From positions 4,641 through 68,640 of the forward strand of contig CAZUGZ010000005.1 in NCBI GenBank assembly GCA_964620555.1: 64,000 nt of DNA, read 5' to 3'. A model generated the notes under the pieces. That model saw nothing but the letters and a program-made list of their open reading frames with translations. It searched no databases and was not told where the DNA came from. The stretch is from JAPOQD01 sp964620555. GTDB taxonomy: Bacteria > Pseudomonadota > Gammaproteobacteria > Pseudomonadales > Halieaceae. Within the stretch, counting starts at the first letter, position 1; each line of letters begins with the position of its first letter. A program made the position numbers and the translations under genes. Positions 33,443-41,791 of this stretch are shown here, one piece after another.

Positions 33443-34920
33443 TGGAATACAACAAGCTGTACATCGATGGTGAGTGGGTAAGCCCCACGCGAGAGGGCAG
33501 GGAGTCCGTTATCAACCCAGCCACAGAAGAGGTCATCGGCAGCGTTGCCATGGCCGCGGTCGTTGATTGCGAGCGTGCCATCGAGGCGGCGCGGCGTGCG
33601 TTTCACGAAACGGACTGGCGCTATCTCGAACGCAGTGCGCGGGCTGACATTGTCGAGAAGTTCCTGGAAGTCGTTGAAGCTAACAAGATGAGTGTCGTGG
33701 ACTGCATCGTTGCGGAGAGCGGCCACTCTTTCGCGGTTACAGTGCAGGTGCATTTTGATATGGCAGTGGCCATCGCGCGCCAGCAGGTGGGCTTTGCCCG
33801 GCAGAACCTGGATGAAATGACCCCGGTTACGACCATGCCCAACCCGCTCAACGGCGGCGCGACCCATGTCGCCTCCAACTCTAATATTATTCGCAAACCC
33901 CTAGGCGTGGTAGCGGCAATCACGCCATTCAACGCGAATTTCATGCTTGCCTTACTCAAAGTCGTGCCCGCATTGTTGATGGGTAATACGGTTGTGCTCA
34001 AGGGCTCGGAACTCACTCCTCTGCAAGTCATGAAACTGGGCGCATATGCTGAGGAGGCTGGTTTACCGCCAGGTGTGCTCAATATCATTATGGGCGATGC
34101 GGCGGTGGGTGAGTGCCTGTCCACCCACGAAGATATCGACCTTGTCACTTTTACCGGCTCAGACAAGGTCGGTAGCCTGATCATGGGAGGTGCCGCGCCG
34201 AGCCTGAAACGCCTGCTGCTCGAATTAGGAGGCAAGTCAGCTTCCGTCGTTCTGGCCGATGCGGACCTGGCGACGGCGGCCCTGTTCGGCGCGGCCAATA
34301 CCACGACCATGGCGGGGCAGGGTTGCGGACTCTGTACCCGGCACATCGTTCACAATTCAATTATTGAAGCTTATGTCGAGCGTGTTAAGCGCATACTCTG
34401 GACCATGTCCATCGGCAATCCCACCAACCGCTATAATGCCATGGGGCCGCTAATCTCCCGTCAACAACTGGAGCTTACCGAGCGTTTCGTCGCTATGGCA
34501 CTGGAGGAGGGTGGCAAGATCGAGTGTGGCGGAAGACGACCCCCATACCTCGCTCGTGGTTACTTCTATGAATCCACACTTATTACGGGCCTCTCCCCCG
34601 AGAGCGAGGTGTGTCAGCAGGAAATATTCGGGCCTGTCATCGCGGTGATTGGTTTCGATACGGATGAAGAGGCAATAGCGATAGCCAACAATTCCCGTTA
34701 CGGCCTGAGTGGCGCCTTGTTTTCCAGTGATAAAGGCAAGGCCTATCAGATGGCCAGCCGTATGGACACCGGCTGGGTGACCATCAATGCAGCAGTGATT
34801 GCACCGGATGTACATGCTCCCTTCGGCGGTATCAAGCGTTCCGGTTACGGCAAGGAGTGGGGGCTGGAAGGTTTGAAAGAATTCAGCTACCAGCAAACGC
34901 TGAACTTCCCTGTGTGTTGA
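33442..34920 (+). CDS. Aldehyde dehydrogenase family protein
   Basis: A 492-residue NAD(P)-dependent aldehyde dehydrogenase. It has the substrate/cofactor stretch LGVVAAITPFNANFMLALLK near 154, FTGSDKVGS near 234 and LLELGGKSASVVLADADL with the general-base glutamate. AGQGCGLCTRHIV near 290 supplies the nucleophilic cysteine, and QEIFGPVIAV is near 393. The start overlaps the SDR stop codon. The product would be a carboxylic acid, ready for one of the ligases in the same unit. The chain-length range is not readable. Confidence 0.92.
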   Translation: MEYNKLYIDGEWVSPTREGRESVINPATEEVIGSVAMAAVVDCERAIEAARRAFHETDWRYLERSARADIVEKFLEVVEANKMSVVDCIVAESGHSFAVTVQVHFDMAVAIARQQVGFARQNLDEMTPVTTMPNPLNGGATHVASNSNIIRKPLGVVAAITPFNANFMLALLKVVPALLMGNTVVLKGSELTPLQVMKLGAYAEEAGLPPGVLNIIMGDAAVGECLSTHEDIDLVTFTGSDKVGSLIMGGAAPSLKRLLLELGGKSASVVLADADLATAALFGAANTTTMAGQGCGLCTRHIVHNSIIEAYVERVKRILWTMSIGNPTNRYNAMGPLISRQQLELTERFVAMALEEGGKIECGGRRPPYLARGYFYESTLITGLSPESEVCQQEIFGPVIAVIGFDTDEEAIAIANNSRYGLSGALFSSDKGKAYQMASRMDTGWVTINAAVIAPDVHAPFGGIKRSGYGKEWGLEGLKEFSYQQTLNFPVC

Positions 34921-34952
34921 ACTGCGGTCAGGCGTTACAAGGAAAAGAACGA

Positions 34953-35036
34953 ATGACTGAGAGCAAGCTGAAATTGTTCGATAAAGACGTACCATTTGGT
35001 ACCGAGTCAGTTAACTCCCGATGGAGGAAAATCTGA
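34953..35036 (+). other. 27-codon ORF translationally coupled to GST
   Basis: ATG at 34953, with AAGGAAAAG upstream, opens a 27-codon frame (MTESKLKLFDKDVPFGTESV...) whose TGA overlaps the GST start as TGATG. I recognise no family. It could be the head of a deleted gene or a small coupled protein. The good ribosome site suggests it is or was translated. Confidence 0.4.
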
Positions 35037-35695
35037 TGATTCTTTATCATGTGGAACAGAGTCGGAGTTTTCGCGTCCTATGGGCACTGGAGGAACTCGG
35101 TCTTCCCTATGAACTCCGGGTTCTGGAAGTGGAACCGCGGTTGCCCAGATTTAATTACCCTGACTATCTGGAAATCAATCCACTTGGGACATTTCCTGCG
35201 TTAGTGGACAGCGGGAAGCTGATGACGGAGTCGGCGCTGATACCCCATTATCTGGCGACCAGGTATGCCGGTGATGACCTGGTCATTCGCCCGGAGGAAG
35301 CTGACTACGCAACTTACCTGAATTTTCTTTCACATGGGGAATCGACCCTGACATTTCCTCAATCGGTCTATCTGCGCTTCACATGGTTGGAACCCGATAG
35401 GAAATTGCAGGAAGCTGGACAGTTGTACCAAGAATGGTTCATCGCCAGATGCGCACTGCTGGACATACATCTTCAGCAATCTGATTATGTCTGTGGTGGG
35501 CGGTTCACTCTCGCAGATATCTCGATTGCCTACGCCGCCATTCTAGCAGAAGCCCTTGGATACTTTGAGCAGATTCCAGAGTCAATGCAATCTCACCTTT
35601 CGATGCTGAGAAAGCGGGAGGGGTACCAGCGGGCCCTGACTGCTGAGCGTGATCCCGCAAACAGGAAGCCTGCCGGACGCCCCTTGACGCTGTGA
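35036..35695 (+). CDS. Glutathione S-transferase family protein
   Basis: A 219-residue GST. The thioredoxin-like N-terminal domain begins MILYHVEQSRSFRVLWALEE, with a serine in the usual catalytic position (QSRS). NPLGTFPALVDSG and MTESALIPHYLA contact glutathione. The helical C-terminal domain includes FTLADISIAYA. I start at the ATG at 35036, because GGAGG ends eight bases before it, rather than at the ATG at 35021 that overlaps that site. It may open epoxides or isomerise a double bond in the pathway, or deal with toxic intermediates. A decayed relative lies at 2.1-2.4 kb. Confidence 0.88.
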   Translation: MILYHVEQSRSFRVLWALEELGLPYELRVLEVEPRLPRFNYPDYLEINPLGTFPALVDSGKLMTESALIPHYLATRYAGDDLVIRPEEADYATYLNFLSHGESTLTFPQSVYLRFTWLEPDRKLQEAGQLYQEWFIARCALLDIHLQQSDYVCGGRFTLADISIAYAAILAEALGYFEQIPESMQSHLSMLRKREGYQRALTAERDPANRKPAGRPLTL

Positions 35696-35732
35696 ATCTT
35701 GGTTGAGCACAGTCTAGACCTTAGGAGCGCAC

Positions 35733-35759
35733 ATGATTCAATGGGAGACAGCTGGATGA
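35733..35759 (+). other. Eight-codon leader ORF before acyl-CoA ligase
   Basis: AGGAG with five-base spacing precedes ATG at 35733. The frame reads MIQWETAG and stops at TGA (35757-35759), overlapping the ligase ATG as ATGA. It is a possible coupling leader. It may also be chance. Confidence 0.35.
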
Positions 35760-37333
35760 CAGACACACACTTGGAACGTCCTATGCCAACAGCGATTGAA
35801 CACAACTGTACTATGGCTTCGCTGTTTCGCAATGCTGCCGCGTGCCATGGCGATCGTCCGGCAATCATTGCGGGTAATTTGCGTATCAGCCATGCCAACC
35901 TGGACCTGCGTTCTGACCAGGTCGCGCAAACCCTTTTGAACATTGGTATCGGTCGCGACTCGATCATCTGTACTTTGCTACCGGATGGCTTGGCTATGAC
36001 CGAACTATTGCTGGCTACCGCCAAACTGGGCGCGACCGTGTTGGCTCTGAATTGGCGACTTGCACCTGGGGAAATTGAATACATCATAAGCGATGCCCAG
36101 CCGAACCTTTGCTTCGCAAGTCGTCGTTTTGAATCTTTAGCGCATGGCGTGGGAGAAAGCACCGAAATCGTTTGGGTCGCTGACGGTCTGGAAGACGGGG
36201 CGGGAGAAGCTCTGGGACTGGAGGAGGTCAGCCCCCGGCTTTGCAGGAATCACACGGTTTTGTCTAACGATCGCTGGTACACGCTTTACACAAGTGGCAC
36301 TACCGGACGGCCTAAGGGTTGCCAACACTCCCAGGGGGGGTACTACATCCATTCACTCGCAACCATCGGCAAGGCGCAGCTCCGGGAAACTGATTGCTTA
36401 CTGCACAACTCTCCACTTTTTCATGTTGGCGGTCTCTCGCTTTTCCTGAGCACACTGGTCGCTGGCGGCAGCGTCGTTTTTCAGAACGGCTCTCCGATGG
36501 ATGTCGAGGATGTCCTGTCTCACGCCGTCGCCGAACGGGCTACACTCATGATTCTCTATCCCATGGTGGCGGAAGATTTGATCAAGCTGAGGAGCGATAG
36601 GAACCTGAGACTCAATCTGCGACTGGTGCAATCCGGTGGTGGTATGTTTGATATCGACCTGCTGACGAGAGTCCAGAAGGACCTCGGGGTGGATCTGTTA
36701 CTGGGTTACGGCCAGTCCGAAGCGGGCGGGTTTATTTGCTATGCAACCTTTGATGAACAGTTATCTAACCCAAGATCAGCAGGCTATCCCTTGCCAATCT
36801 GGTCAACCAGAATTGTCGACAGCGAGGGTAGCGAGTTGCCTGTGGGCGAAGAGGGTGAGTTGTTGATTCGAGGTCCAGGGATGACTGCGGGTTATCTCAA
36901 TCTCGAGGAAGCGACCAGGGCGACATTGGCGGGCGGCTGGTTGCACACTGGCGACATATTCACCCGTGAAGATGATGGCAAGCTCACTTTCTGCGGCCGG
37001 ATCAAGGAACTGGTGAAGACAGGTGGTGAAAATGTCTATCCAGCTGAAGTTGAACAAGTTCTGATTCAACACCCGAAAGTCGCCGACTGCTGCGTAGTCG
37101 GTGTGCCGGACAAGCGGTGGGGCGAGGCAGTCAAGGCGTGCGTCGTCCTGGAGACCGCTTCTGAATTGACTCCGCGGGAGCTTGCCGACTGGTGTCGTGA
37201 ACGTCTTGCCGGCTACAAGAAACCGCGGTACGTGGAATTTATTGCTGAGATTCCGAGAAACTGGCAAGGCAAGATCTCAAGGAGTGAACTGAGCCGCCGG
37301 CCGGTAAGCGAGGAGCAAGCCACAGGAGGATAA
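35756..37333 (+). CDS. Acyl-CoA ligase (AMP-binding family)
   Basis: A 525-residue adenylate-forming ligase. The phosphate loop YTLYTSGTTGRPKGCQHSQG is near residue 178, LLGYGQSEAGGF near 317, and the hinge GRIKELVKTGGENVYPAEVE is near 413. The closing NWQGKISRSEL has the catalytic lysine. I choose the ATG at 35756 (GGGAG eight bases ahead, ATGA overlap with an eight-codon leader frame); a TTG at 35699 would add 19 residues of no family similarity. It is the last gene of the plus-strand unit and converges with the GntR gene across 119 bases in which I see no clear terminator. Confidence 0.86.
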   Translation: MTDTHLERPMPTAIEHNCTMASLFRNAAACHGDRPAIIAGNLRISHANLDLRSDQVAQTLLNIGIGRDSIICTLLPDGLAMTELLLATAKLGATVLALNWRLAPGEIEYIISDAQPNLCFASRRFESLAHGVGESTEIVWVADGLEDGAGEALGLEEVSPRLCRNHTVLSNDRWYTLYTSGTTGRPKGCQHSQGGYYIHSLATIGKAQLRETDCLLHNSPLFHVGGLSLFLSTLVAGGSVVFQNGSPMDVEDVLSHAVAERATLMILYPMVAEDLIKLRSDRNLRLNLRLVQSGGGMFDIDLLTRVQKDLGVDLLLGYGQSEAGGFICYATFDEQLSNPRSAGYPLPIWSTRIVDSEGSELPVGEEGELLIRGPGMTAGYLNLEEATRATLAGGWLHTGDIFTREDDGKLTFCGRIKELVKTGGENVYPAEVEQVLIQHPKVADCCVVGVPDKRWGEAVKACVVLETASELTPRELADWCRERLAGYKKPRYVEFIAEIPRNWQGKISRSELSRRPVSEEQATGG

Positions 37334-37452
37334 GCTATCCGGATCGAGGCGATTCCTAACATGTTGATATTCAAATAAATAGCGAGGTTTTTTTAAGGCT
37401 TGAACGGCGCGTTCTCAGGATCTGTATGTGGGTCAGTCCCGAGATCCGCTGC

Positions 37453-38958
37453 TCATATCTGAAGGTAACTGGCCACCTGCGCGCGGTGGTCGCGCATAAG
37501 CCGGCTGGCGGCTTTGCCATCACCCTTCTTAATCGCGCGGATGATGCGCTCGTGGCTACGTACCAACACGGTCTTGTTGTCTATCAGTTTCGTCAACTGC
37601 TTTTGGGTGGTGGGCCGGAACACTGTGGAGTTAATCACGATATCTATATACAGGCTGATCACGCGGTTGCCGCTGGCCCGGCAGATCGCGCTGTGCAGTC
37701 TCGCCGCGGCCGCAAAAAACTCCTCTGATGTGTCTACCGCAGATTCGGCCTCGAGTGCCAATTCCATTTCGGCGATCTGTTCTTCCGTTGCGCGACTGGC
37801 GGCCAGCTCTGCGGCGTAGGTATCCAGCGCTACGCGTGCTTCATAGACCTGGTCGAAGGGGAGGTTGGCCTGATCCAGGAAATGGGCTGCGGCTTCGATG
37901 GTATTGGTGGGGTCAGCTTTGGCGACAATCAGCCCGCCATCCCGGCCCTTGCGGCTCTGGGAGACACCGATGAGTTCAAGAATGCGCGAGGCTTCGCGAA
38001 AGATTGAGCGGCTTACGCCGTACTTCTTGATCAGCTCTACCTCGGAGCCGAGGCGGTCTCCAATCTGCAGGCCCTTTTCGTCTATGTCGCCCTTTATCTG
38101 GTAGATCAGCGCCTGCGCAGATTTTTTCCGCCCGGAGTCGAACCACTGGGGATAGATGGTCCTTTTTTCCTGGTCAAGGAGGTTTTCCGCTGCCATGACT
38201 TTTTCCGGCAATGAAAGGTAAGCGTCAACCTGTTTTACCGCCTCTACCTCATCGTTGGCGATAATCGCAGCAACCAGCTTCTTTAGAATTTTCTCGCCTT
38301 TTGATGCGCTTTTTTCCAGCGACGCCCTGGAGAGTTGTTCAAGGTTGGCAAAATCGACCGCAACGTAGTCCAGAGGAGCAATAGACAGGGCCAGGACCGC
38401 GTTACCGCTGATCCGGCCAATCTCGTGAATCAGTCGCATATGCGCCATCACCTCTTCCACAAGGCTCCCAGTGGGCTGAACGGATTCTTGCAGCAGTGCC
38501 TGCAGGTGGGGAACGACATCCTCTGTAAGTCTCATAGTGGCCATACGTACAGTGAGTCGTTGCAATCTGCGCCGCGCCTCGACAACCTCTTCGAAGGAGA
38601 TGTCAGTAAGGTCGAAGTAATCCCGCAAAATGTTGACGACCGCCTTCTGGGAGGGCTTGGCAACCACGAGGCCACCGCTGGGGCCCCTTGTTGTTCTGGC
38701 CAATCCCTGCCACTCCAGTATGCGCAATGCCTCCCTGAAAGTGTCACGGCTTACGCCGTAGTGTTTCAACAAATCGGGCTCGCGGCCGATAAAGTCTCCT
38801 TCCTCCAGGCCCTGTTCCATGATATCCCGCGCGATCTGGCGGGCGATGCCATGGGACAGCTTCTGTTTGGTTGGCTTGAGGGCTGCTGTCACATAATCAC
38901 CCGCTTCGGAGGCCAGCATCTTGCGAGGAGGGGCCGAACGTTTTTTTGTTTTCGACAT
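37453..38958 (-). CDS. Tandem (double-length) GntR/FadR-type transcriptional regulator
   Basis: A 501-residue protein built as two complete FadR-subfamily GntR regulators in one chain. The first winged helix (DFIGREPDLLKHYGVSRDTF, then GGLVVAKPSQ) is at about 37-105 with an FCD-like helical domain to about 245. The second winged helix (IGDRLGSEVELIKKYGVSRS, then GGLIVAKADP) is at about 270-345, with a second FCD domain to the end. Normal members are 220-260 residues and dimerise; this one may act as a built-in dimer with two ligand pockets. It is divergent from the DUF35-thiolase-ACAD operon, and a variant of the GTATAC palindrome lies 18 bases ahead of its start, suggesting autoregulation. 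GntR sites typically have a GT...AC core, which that palindrome has. Confidence 0.88.
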   Translation of the reverse strand: MSKTKKRSAPPRKMLASEAGDYVTAALKPTKQKLSHGIARQIARDIMEQGLEEGDFIGREPDLLKHYGVSRDTFREALRILEWQGLARTTRGPSGGLVVAKPSQKAVVNILRDYFDLTDISFEEVVEARRRLQRLTVRMATMRLTEDVVPHLQALLQESVQPTGSLVEEVMAHMRLIHEIGRISGNAVLALSIAPLDYVAVDFANLEQLSRASLEKSASKGEKILKKLVAAIIANDEVEAVKQVDAYLSLPEKVMAAENLLDQEKRTIYPQWFDSGRKKSAQALIYQIKGDIDEKGLQIGDRLGSEVELIKKYGVSRSIFREASRILELIGVSQSRKGRDGGLIVAKADPTNTIEAAAHFLDQANLPFDQVYEARVALDTYAAELAASRATEEQIAEMELALEAESAVDTSEEFFAAAARLHSAICRASGNRVISLYIDIVINSTVFRPTTQKQLTKLIDNKTVLVRSHERIIRAIKKGDGKAASRLMRDHRAQVASYLQI

Positions 38959-38974
38959 TGCCTAACTTTTCCTA

Positions 38975-38987
38975 TAGTACACTAATA
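38975..38987. promoter_or_regulatory. GTATAC-type operator, variant site 6 at GntR divergent promoter
   Basis: TAGTACACTAATA differs by one transition from the TAGTATACTAATA of site 8. It lies 18 bases before the GntR start and 41-46 bases before the DUF35 gene. A perfect palindrome GCTTGGTCCAAGC follows at 38991-39003. Confidence 0.55.
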
Positions 38988-38990
38988 AAA

Positions 38991-39003
38991 GCTTGGTCCA
39001 AGC
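38991..39003. repeat. Perfect 13-base palindrome
   Basis: GCTTGG-T-CCAAGC lies between the GntR and DUF35 genes, adjoining site 6. It could be a second protein-binding site in this divergent promoter. No other copy was noticed. Confidence 0.5.
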
Positions 39004-39028
39004 AAGTGAGACAGGCAGGAACAGACAG

Positions 39029-39439
39029 ATGATCCGGACTCTACCGGTAGTGAATGACGATGATGCCCTCTTCTGGACGGGTGGTGCTGACGGCAAGCTC
39101 CACTTTCCCAAGTGTAGTGACTGTGGGTATATTGTGCATCCTCCCTCGCCCGTGTGTCCACAATGCCTTGGTAGGGAACTAATGCCGGTAGCGGTCTCGG
39201 GTATGGGCACGGTAGAAACCTATACCCTCAACCACCACCCCTGGATGCCGGATATGCAGGTGCCGTTTGCCATCGCGATCGTTACCCTGGATGAGCAGGA
39301 TGACCTGCGCCTGATGACCAATATCGTCAACACGCCACCTGAAACCGTGGAAATCGGTATGCGGGTGAAGGTGCTATTCGAAACCTGCGAAGACGACATC
39401 TACCTTCCCCTGTTTGAACCCCTGCAGGTGGCATCATGA
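39029..39439 (+). CDS. DUF35 OB-fold/zinc-ribbon protein
   Basis: A 136-residue protein with a rubredoxin-like zinc ribbon (Cys29, Cys32, Cys43 and Cys46 in CSDC and CPQC) followed by an OB-fold acyl-CoA-binding domain (GMGTVETYTLNHHPWMPDMQ). DUF35 proteins partner thiolase-fold enzymes; in actinobacterial steroid side-chain degradation such a domain pairs with Ltp2 to form a retro-aldolase (known). The ATG at 39029 has AGGAA seven bases upstream; an upstream TTG is less likely. The stop overlaps the thiolase-like start as ATGA, so the two chains are coupled. Confidence 0.88.
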   Translation: MIRTLPVVNDDDALFWTGGADGKLHFPKCSDCGYIVHPPSPVCPQCLGRELMPVAVSGMGTVETYTLNHHPWMPDMQVPFAIAIVTLDEQDDLRLMTNIVNTPPETVEIGMRVKVLFETCEDDIYLPLFEPLQVAS

Positions 39440-40608
39440 GGTTTGGCGAAAAGCAGACCGCCATAACCGGCACCGGCCAGTCTGTCGTGGGTCGGCGCCT
39501 GGGCCGCAGTGGCCTGGATCTCGCGGTGGACGCCTGTCTGGCCGCTGTTGAAGATGCGGGCCTGGAGGTGGAGGCAATCGATGGCCTGTCCACCTGGCCC
39601 GGTTTCGCCGAGCAGCCTCCCGGGTTTTCACCCGTGGGAGCCCCGGAACTCAAGGAGGCCCTGTATCTCAACCTGAACTGGTATGCCGGTACCTCCGAAG
39701 CGCCGGGGCAGCTCGGCAGCATTTTCAATGCCATTGGCGCCATCGCTGCCGGATTTTGTCGCCATGTGCTGTGTTTTCGCGTATTGACGGAATCTTCCGC
39801 CGCGGGCAAGGCCAGTGTCATGGGGCAGGGGGAGCGCATCGATGGCTGGTCCAAGCATATGGTACCCTTCAATGCTTTTTCAGCAGCGAACTGGACTGCG
39901 CTGTTCGCGCAAAAGCATTTCCACCGCTACGGAACAACCCGGGAGCAACTCGCTCAGATCGCAATCAATGGCAGAAGGAACGCTGCGCTCTATCCCAAGG
40001 CCATTTACAAAGAACCGCTTAGCCTGGACGAGTACATGGGAGCGAGGATGATCTCGTCGCCACTGTGCCTCTACGACTGCGATATTCCCATCGACGGCGC
40101 GACCGCGGTTGTTGTGTCGCGCATAGACGCGGCGTATGACCTGCGGCGCCCGCCGCTGCGCATTGAAGCAGTGGGTTCAGCACACAAGAGTCGCTATTCC
40201 TGGTTCCAGTTTGACGACCTCGCCACACAGGCGCTCAGGGACGCCTCGAAGATGATGTGGGACCGGACCGAGCTCAAGCCGGCCGATGTGGATGTGGCCG
40301 AGTTGTACGACGGCTTCAGCTTTATCTGCCTGGATTGGCTGGAGCAACTGGGTTTCTGCCCGGTGGGCGAGGGCGGCTGCTACATCGAGGATGGCAGCAG
40401 AATCGCGCTGGATGGTGAATTGCCTCTCAATACCAATGGCGGCCACCTGTCTGCCGGTCGCACCCATGGGTTCGGCCTGTTACACGAGGCCTGCGTCCAG
40501 CTGTGGGGCAAAGGTGGCGAGCGCCAGGTGGCTAACGGGCCGGAGGTGGCCGCTGTGGCCGCCGGGGGTGGCCCGCTTGCCGGCTGCATGCTGCTGACCA
40601 GAACCTGA
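39436..40608 (+). CDS. SCP2-thiolase-like (Ltp2-type) acyl-CoA thiolase/aldolase
   Basis: A 390-residue thiolase-fold protein of the lipid-transfer (SCP2) branch. It has AITGTGQSVVGRRLGRSGLD at the start, DVAELYDGFSFICLDWLEQL near 283 and NTNGGHLSAGRTHGFGLLHE near 335 with the GxH-type histidine. The first classic thiolase cysteine motif is not evident, as in Ltp2 aldolases, so retro-aldol cleavage of a beta-hydroxyacyl-CoA with its DUF35 partner is as likely as thiolysis (inference). It overlaps the DUF35 gene by four bases and is followed after 16 bases by four acyl-CoA dehydrogenase genes. Confidence 0.85.
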   Translation: MRFGEKQTAITGTGQSVVGRRLGRSGLDLAVDACLAAVEDAGLEVEAIDGLSTWPGFAEQPPGFSPVGAPELKEALYLNLNWYAGTSEAPGQLGSIFNAIGAIAAGFCRHVLCFRVLTESSAAGKASVMGQGERIDGWSKHMVPFNAFSAANWTALFAQKHFHRYGTTREQLAQIAINGRRNAALYPKAIYKEPLSLDEYMGARMISSPLCLYDCDIPIDGATAVVVSRIDAAYDLRRPPLRIEAVGSAHKSRYSWFQFDDLATQALRDASKMMWDRTELKPADVDVAELYDGFSFICLDWLEQLGFCPVGEGGCYIEDGSRIALDGELPLNTNGGHLSAGRTHGFGLLHEACVQLWGKGGERQVANGPEVAAVAAGGGPLAGCMLLTRT

Positions 40609-40624
40609 AATAGGAATCAACACA

Positions 40625-41788
40625 GTGGATCTGAATTTAAGCGAGGCGTATCGCGACTTCCAGGAAGACGTAGAGAGCTTCCTGGCTAACAACTGGCAGA
40701 AAGAGTTCGCGCGGGACTCCGGGTCGCTCGCTGACTTTCGCAGGAAAGCCACCGAAGCAGGCTACCTTTATCGAAACGTGCCTGAACAATACGGTGGTTC
40801 GGAGCAGGCCCCGGATGCACTGAAGGCGAAAATAATTGGCGAGTGTTTCGCCCGTGTCCGGGCGCCGCGTGAGGTGCCAGGGAATGGCACGATGATGCTG
40901 GTGCCGACGCTGCTCGATTGCGGCAGCGAGGCACAGAAGCAGGCCTTTATTCCCAGAACCCTGACCGGGGAGTACCGCTGGGCCCAGGGGTACTCGGAGC
41001 CGGGCGCGGGCAGCGACCTGGCGTCACTGCGCACCCGGGGAGAACTAGTCGACGGCCAGTGGGTCATCAACGGCCAGAAAATCTGGACGACCCTGGCGCA
41101 CCAGTGCACCCATATGTTCGCGTTGGTTCGCACGGAGCCCGAGGCGGGCAAGCACGCGGGTATCTCCTATCTGCTGCTGGAGCTGGACCAACCGGGTGTG
41201 ACCATCCGGCCGCTCAAGCAGATCAATGGCGGCAATGAGTTCTGCGAGGTGTTCATGGAAGACGTCCGCACCCCGGCACACTGGATTGTGGGGGAGCGCG
41301 GGGAGGGCTGGAAGGTATCGAAAAGTACCCTGAAGTACGAACGCAACGCCGTGGGTTCTGCCAGCGCGACAGTGGAGATGTTCGACAAACTGGTGAAGCA
41401 GGCTCGGGAGACCGAACTGGATGGTCGCCCTGCCGTCGAGGACCCACTGGTGCGGGACCGCCTGGCGAGAGTGCAGGGGCGGGTCATGGCCCACCTGTGT
41501 GCCGGCTATTACCAACTCACCTGCGATGCCCGGGGCGTCGATGCGGGGGTGATCGGGCTAATGAATAAGTTGAACACCACCCTTATCGGCCACGAGATTG
41601 CCGCTGCAGCCGCGGAGATCATCGGCGACAGCAACCTGCAGATGCCCGATTACCTGGCGGGTCGCCCCGGCGCGGAAAAATGGGTCAACCAGCAGTTGCT
41701 GTCCCTCGCGGCTGCCCTTGGCGGCGGGACCTCCAATATCAACCTGAACATTATCGCCGAGCGTGGCCTCGGGCTTCCCAGAGAATAG
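40625..41788 (+). CDS. Acyl-CoA dehydrogenase, long subunit type
   Basis: A 387-residue ACAD starting at GTG. It has an N-terminal helical domain, QGYSEPGAGSDLASLRTRGE near 121 and INGQKIWTTLAHQCTHMFAL near 147, and ends AERGLGLPRE. Just before the end it reads GGGTSNINLN, so the acidic residue of the common GGTxEIQRN segment is replaced by Asn. It pairs naturally with the short type three bases downstream. As the first ACAD after the thiolase it probably acts on a side-chain CoA ester. Pairing is inferred from order and from the fused protein at 6.2-8.4 kb. Confidence 0.88.
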   Translation: MDLNLSEAYRDFQEDVESFLANNWQKEFARDSGSLADFRRKATEAGYLYRNVPEQYGGSEQAPDALKAKIIGECFARVRAPREVPGNGTMMLVPTLLDCGSEAQKQAFIPRTLTGEYRWAQGYSEPGAGSDLASLRTRGELVDGQWVINGQKIWTTLAHQCTHMFALVRTEPEAGKHAGISYLLLELDQPGVTIRPLKQINGGNEFCEVFMEDVRTPAHWIVGERGEGWKVSKSTLKYERNAVGSASATVEMFDKLVKQARETELDGRPAVEDPLVRDRLARVQGRVMAHLCAGYYQLTCDARGVDAGVIGLMNKLNTTLIGHEIAAAAAEIIGDSNLQMPDYLAGRPGAEKWVNQQLLSLAAALGGGTSNINLNIIAERGLGLPRE

Positions 41789-41791
41789 CGC

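Noticed and set aside
37334..37452. Bidirectional terminator between the convergent ligase and GntR genes
   Set aside because: A seven-T run and GAACG/CGTTC and GGATCT/AGATCC repeats are present, but no stem lies directly before the T run on either strand.
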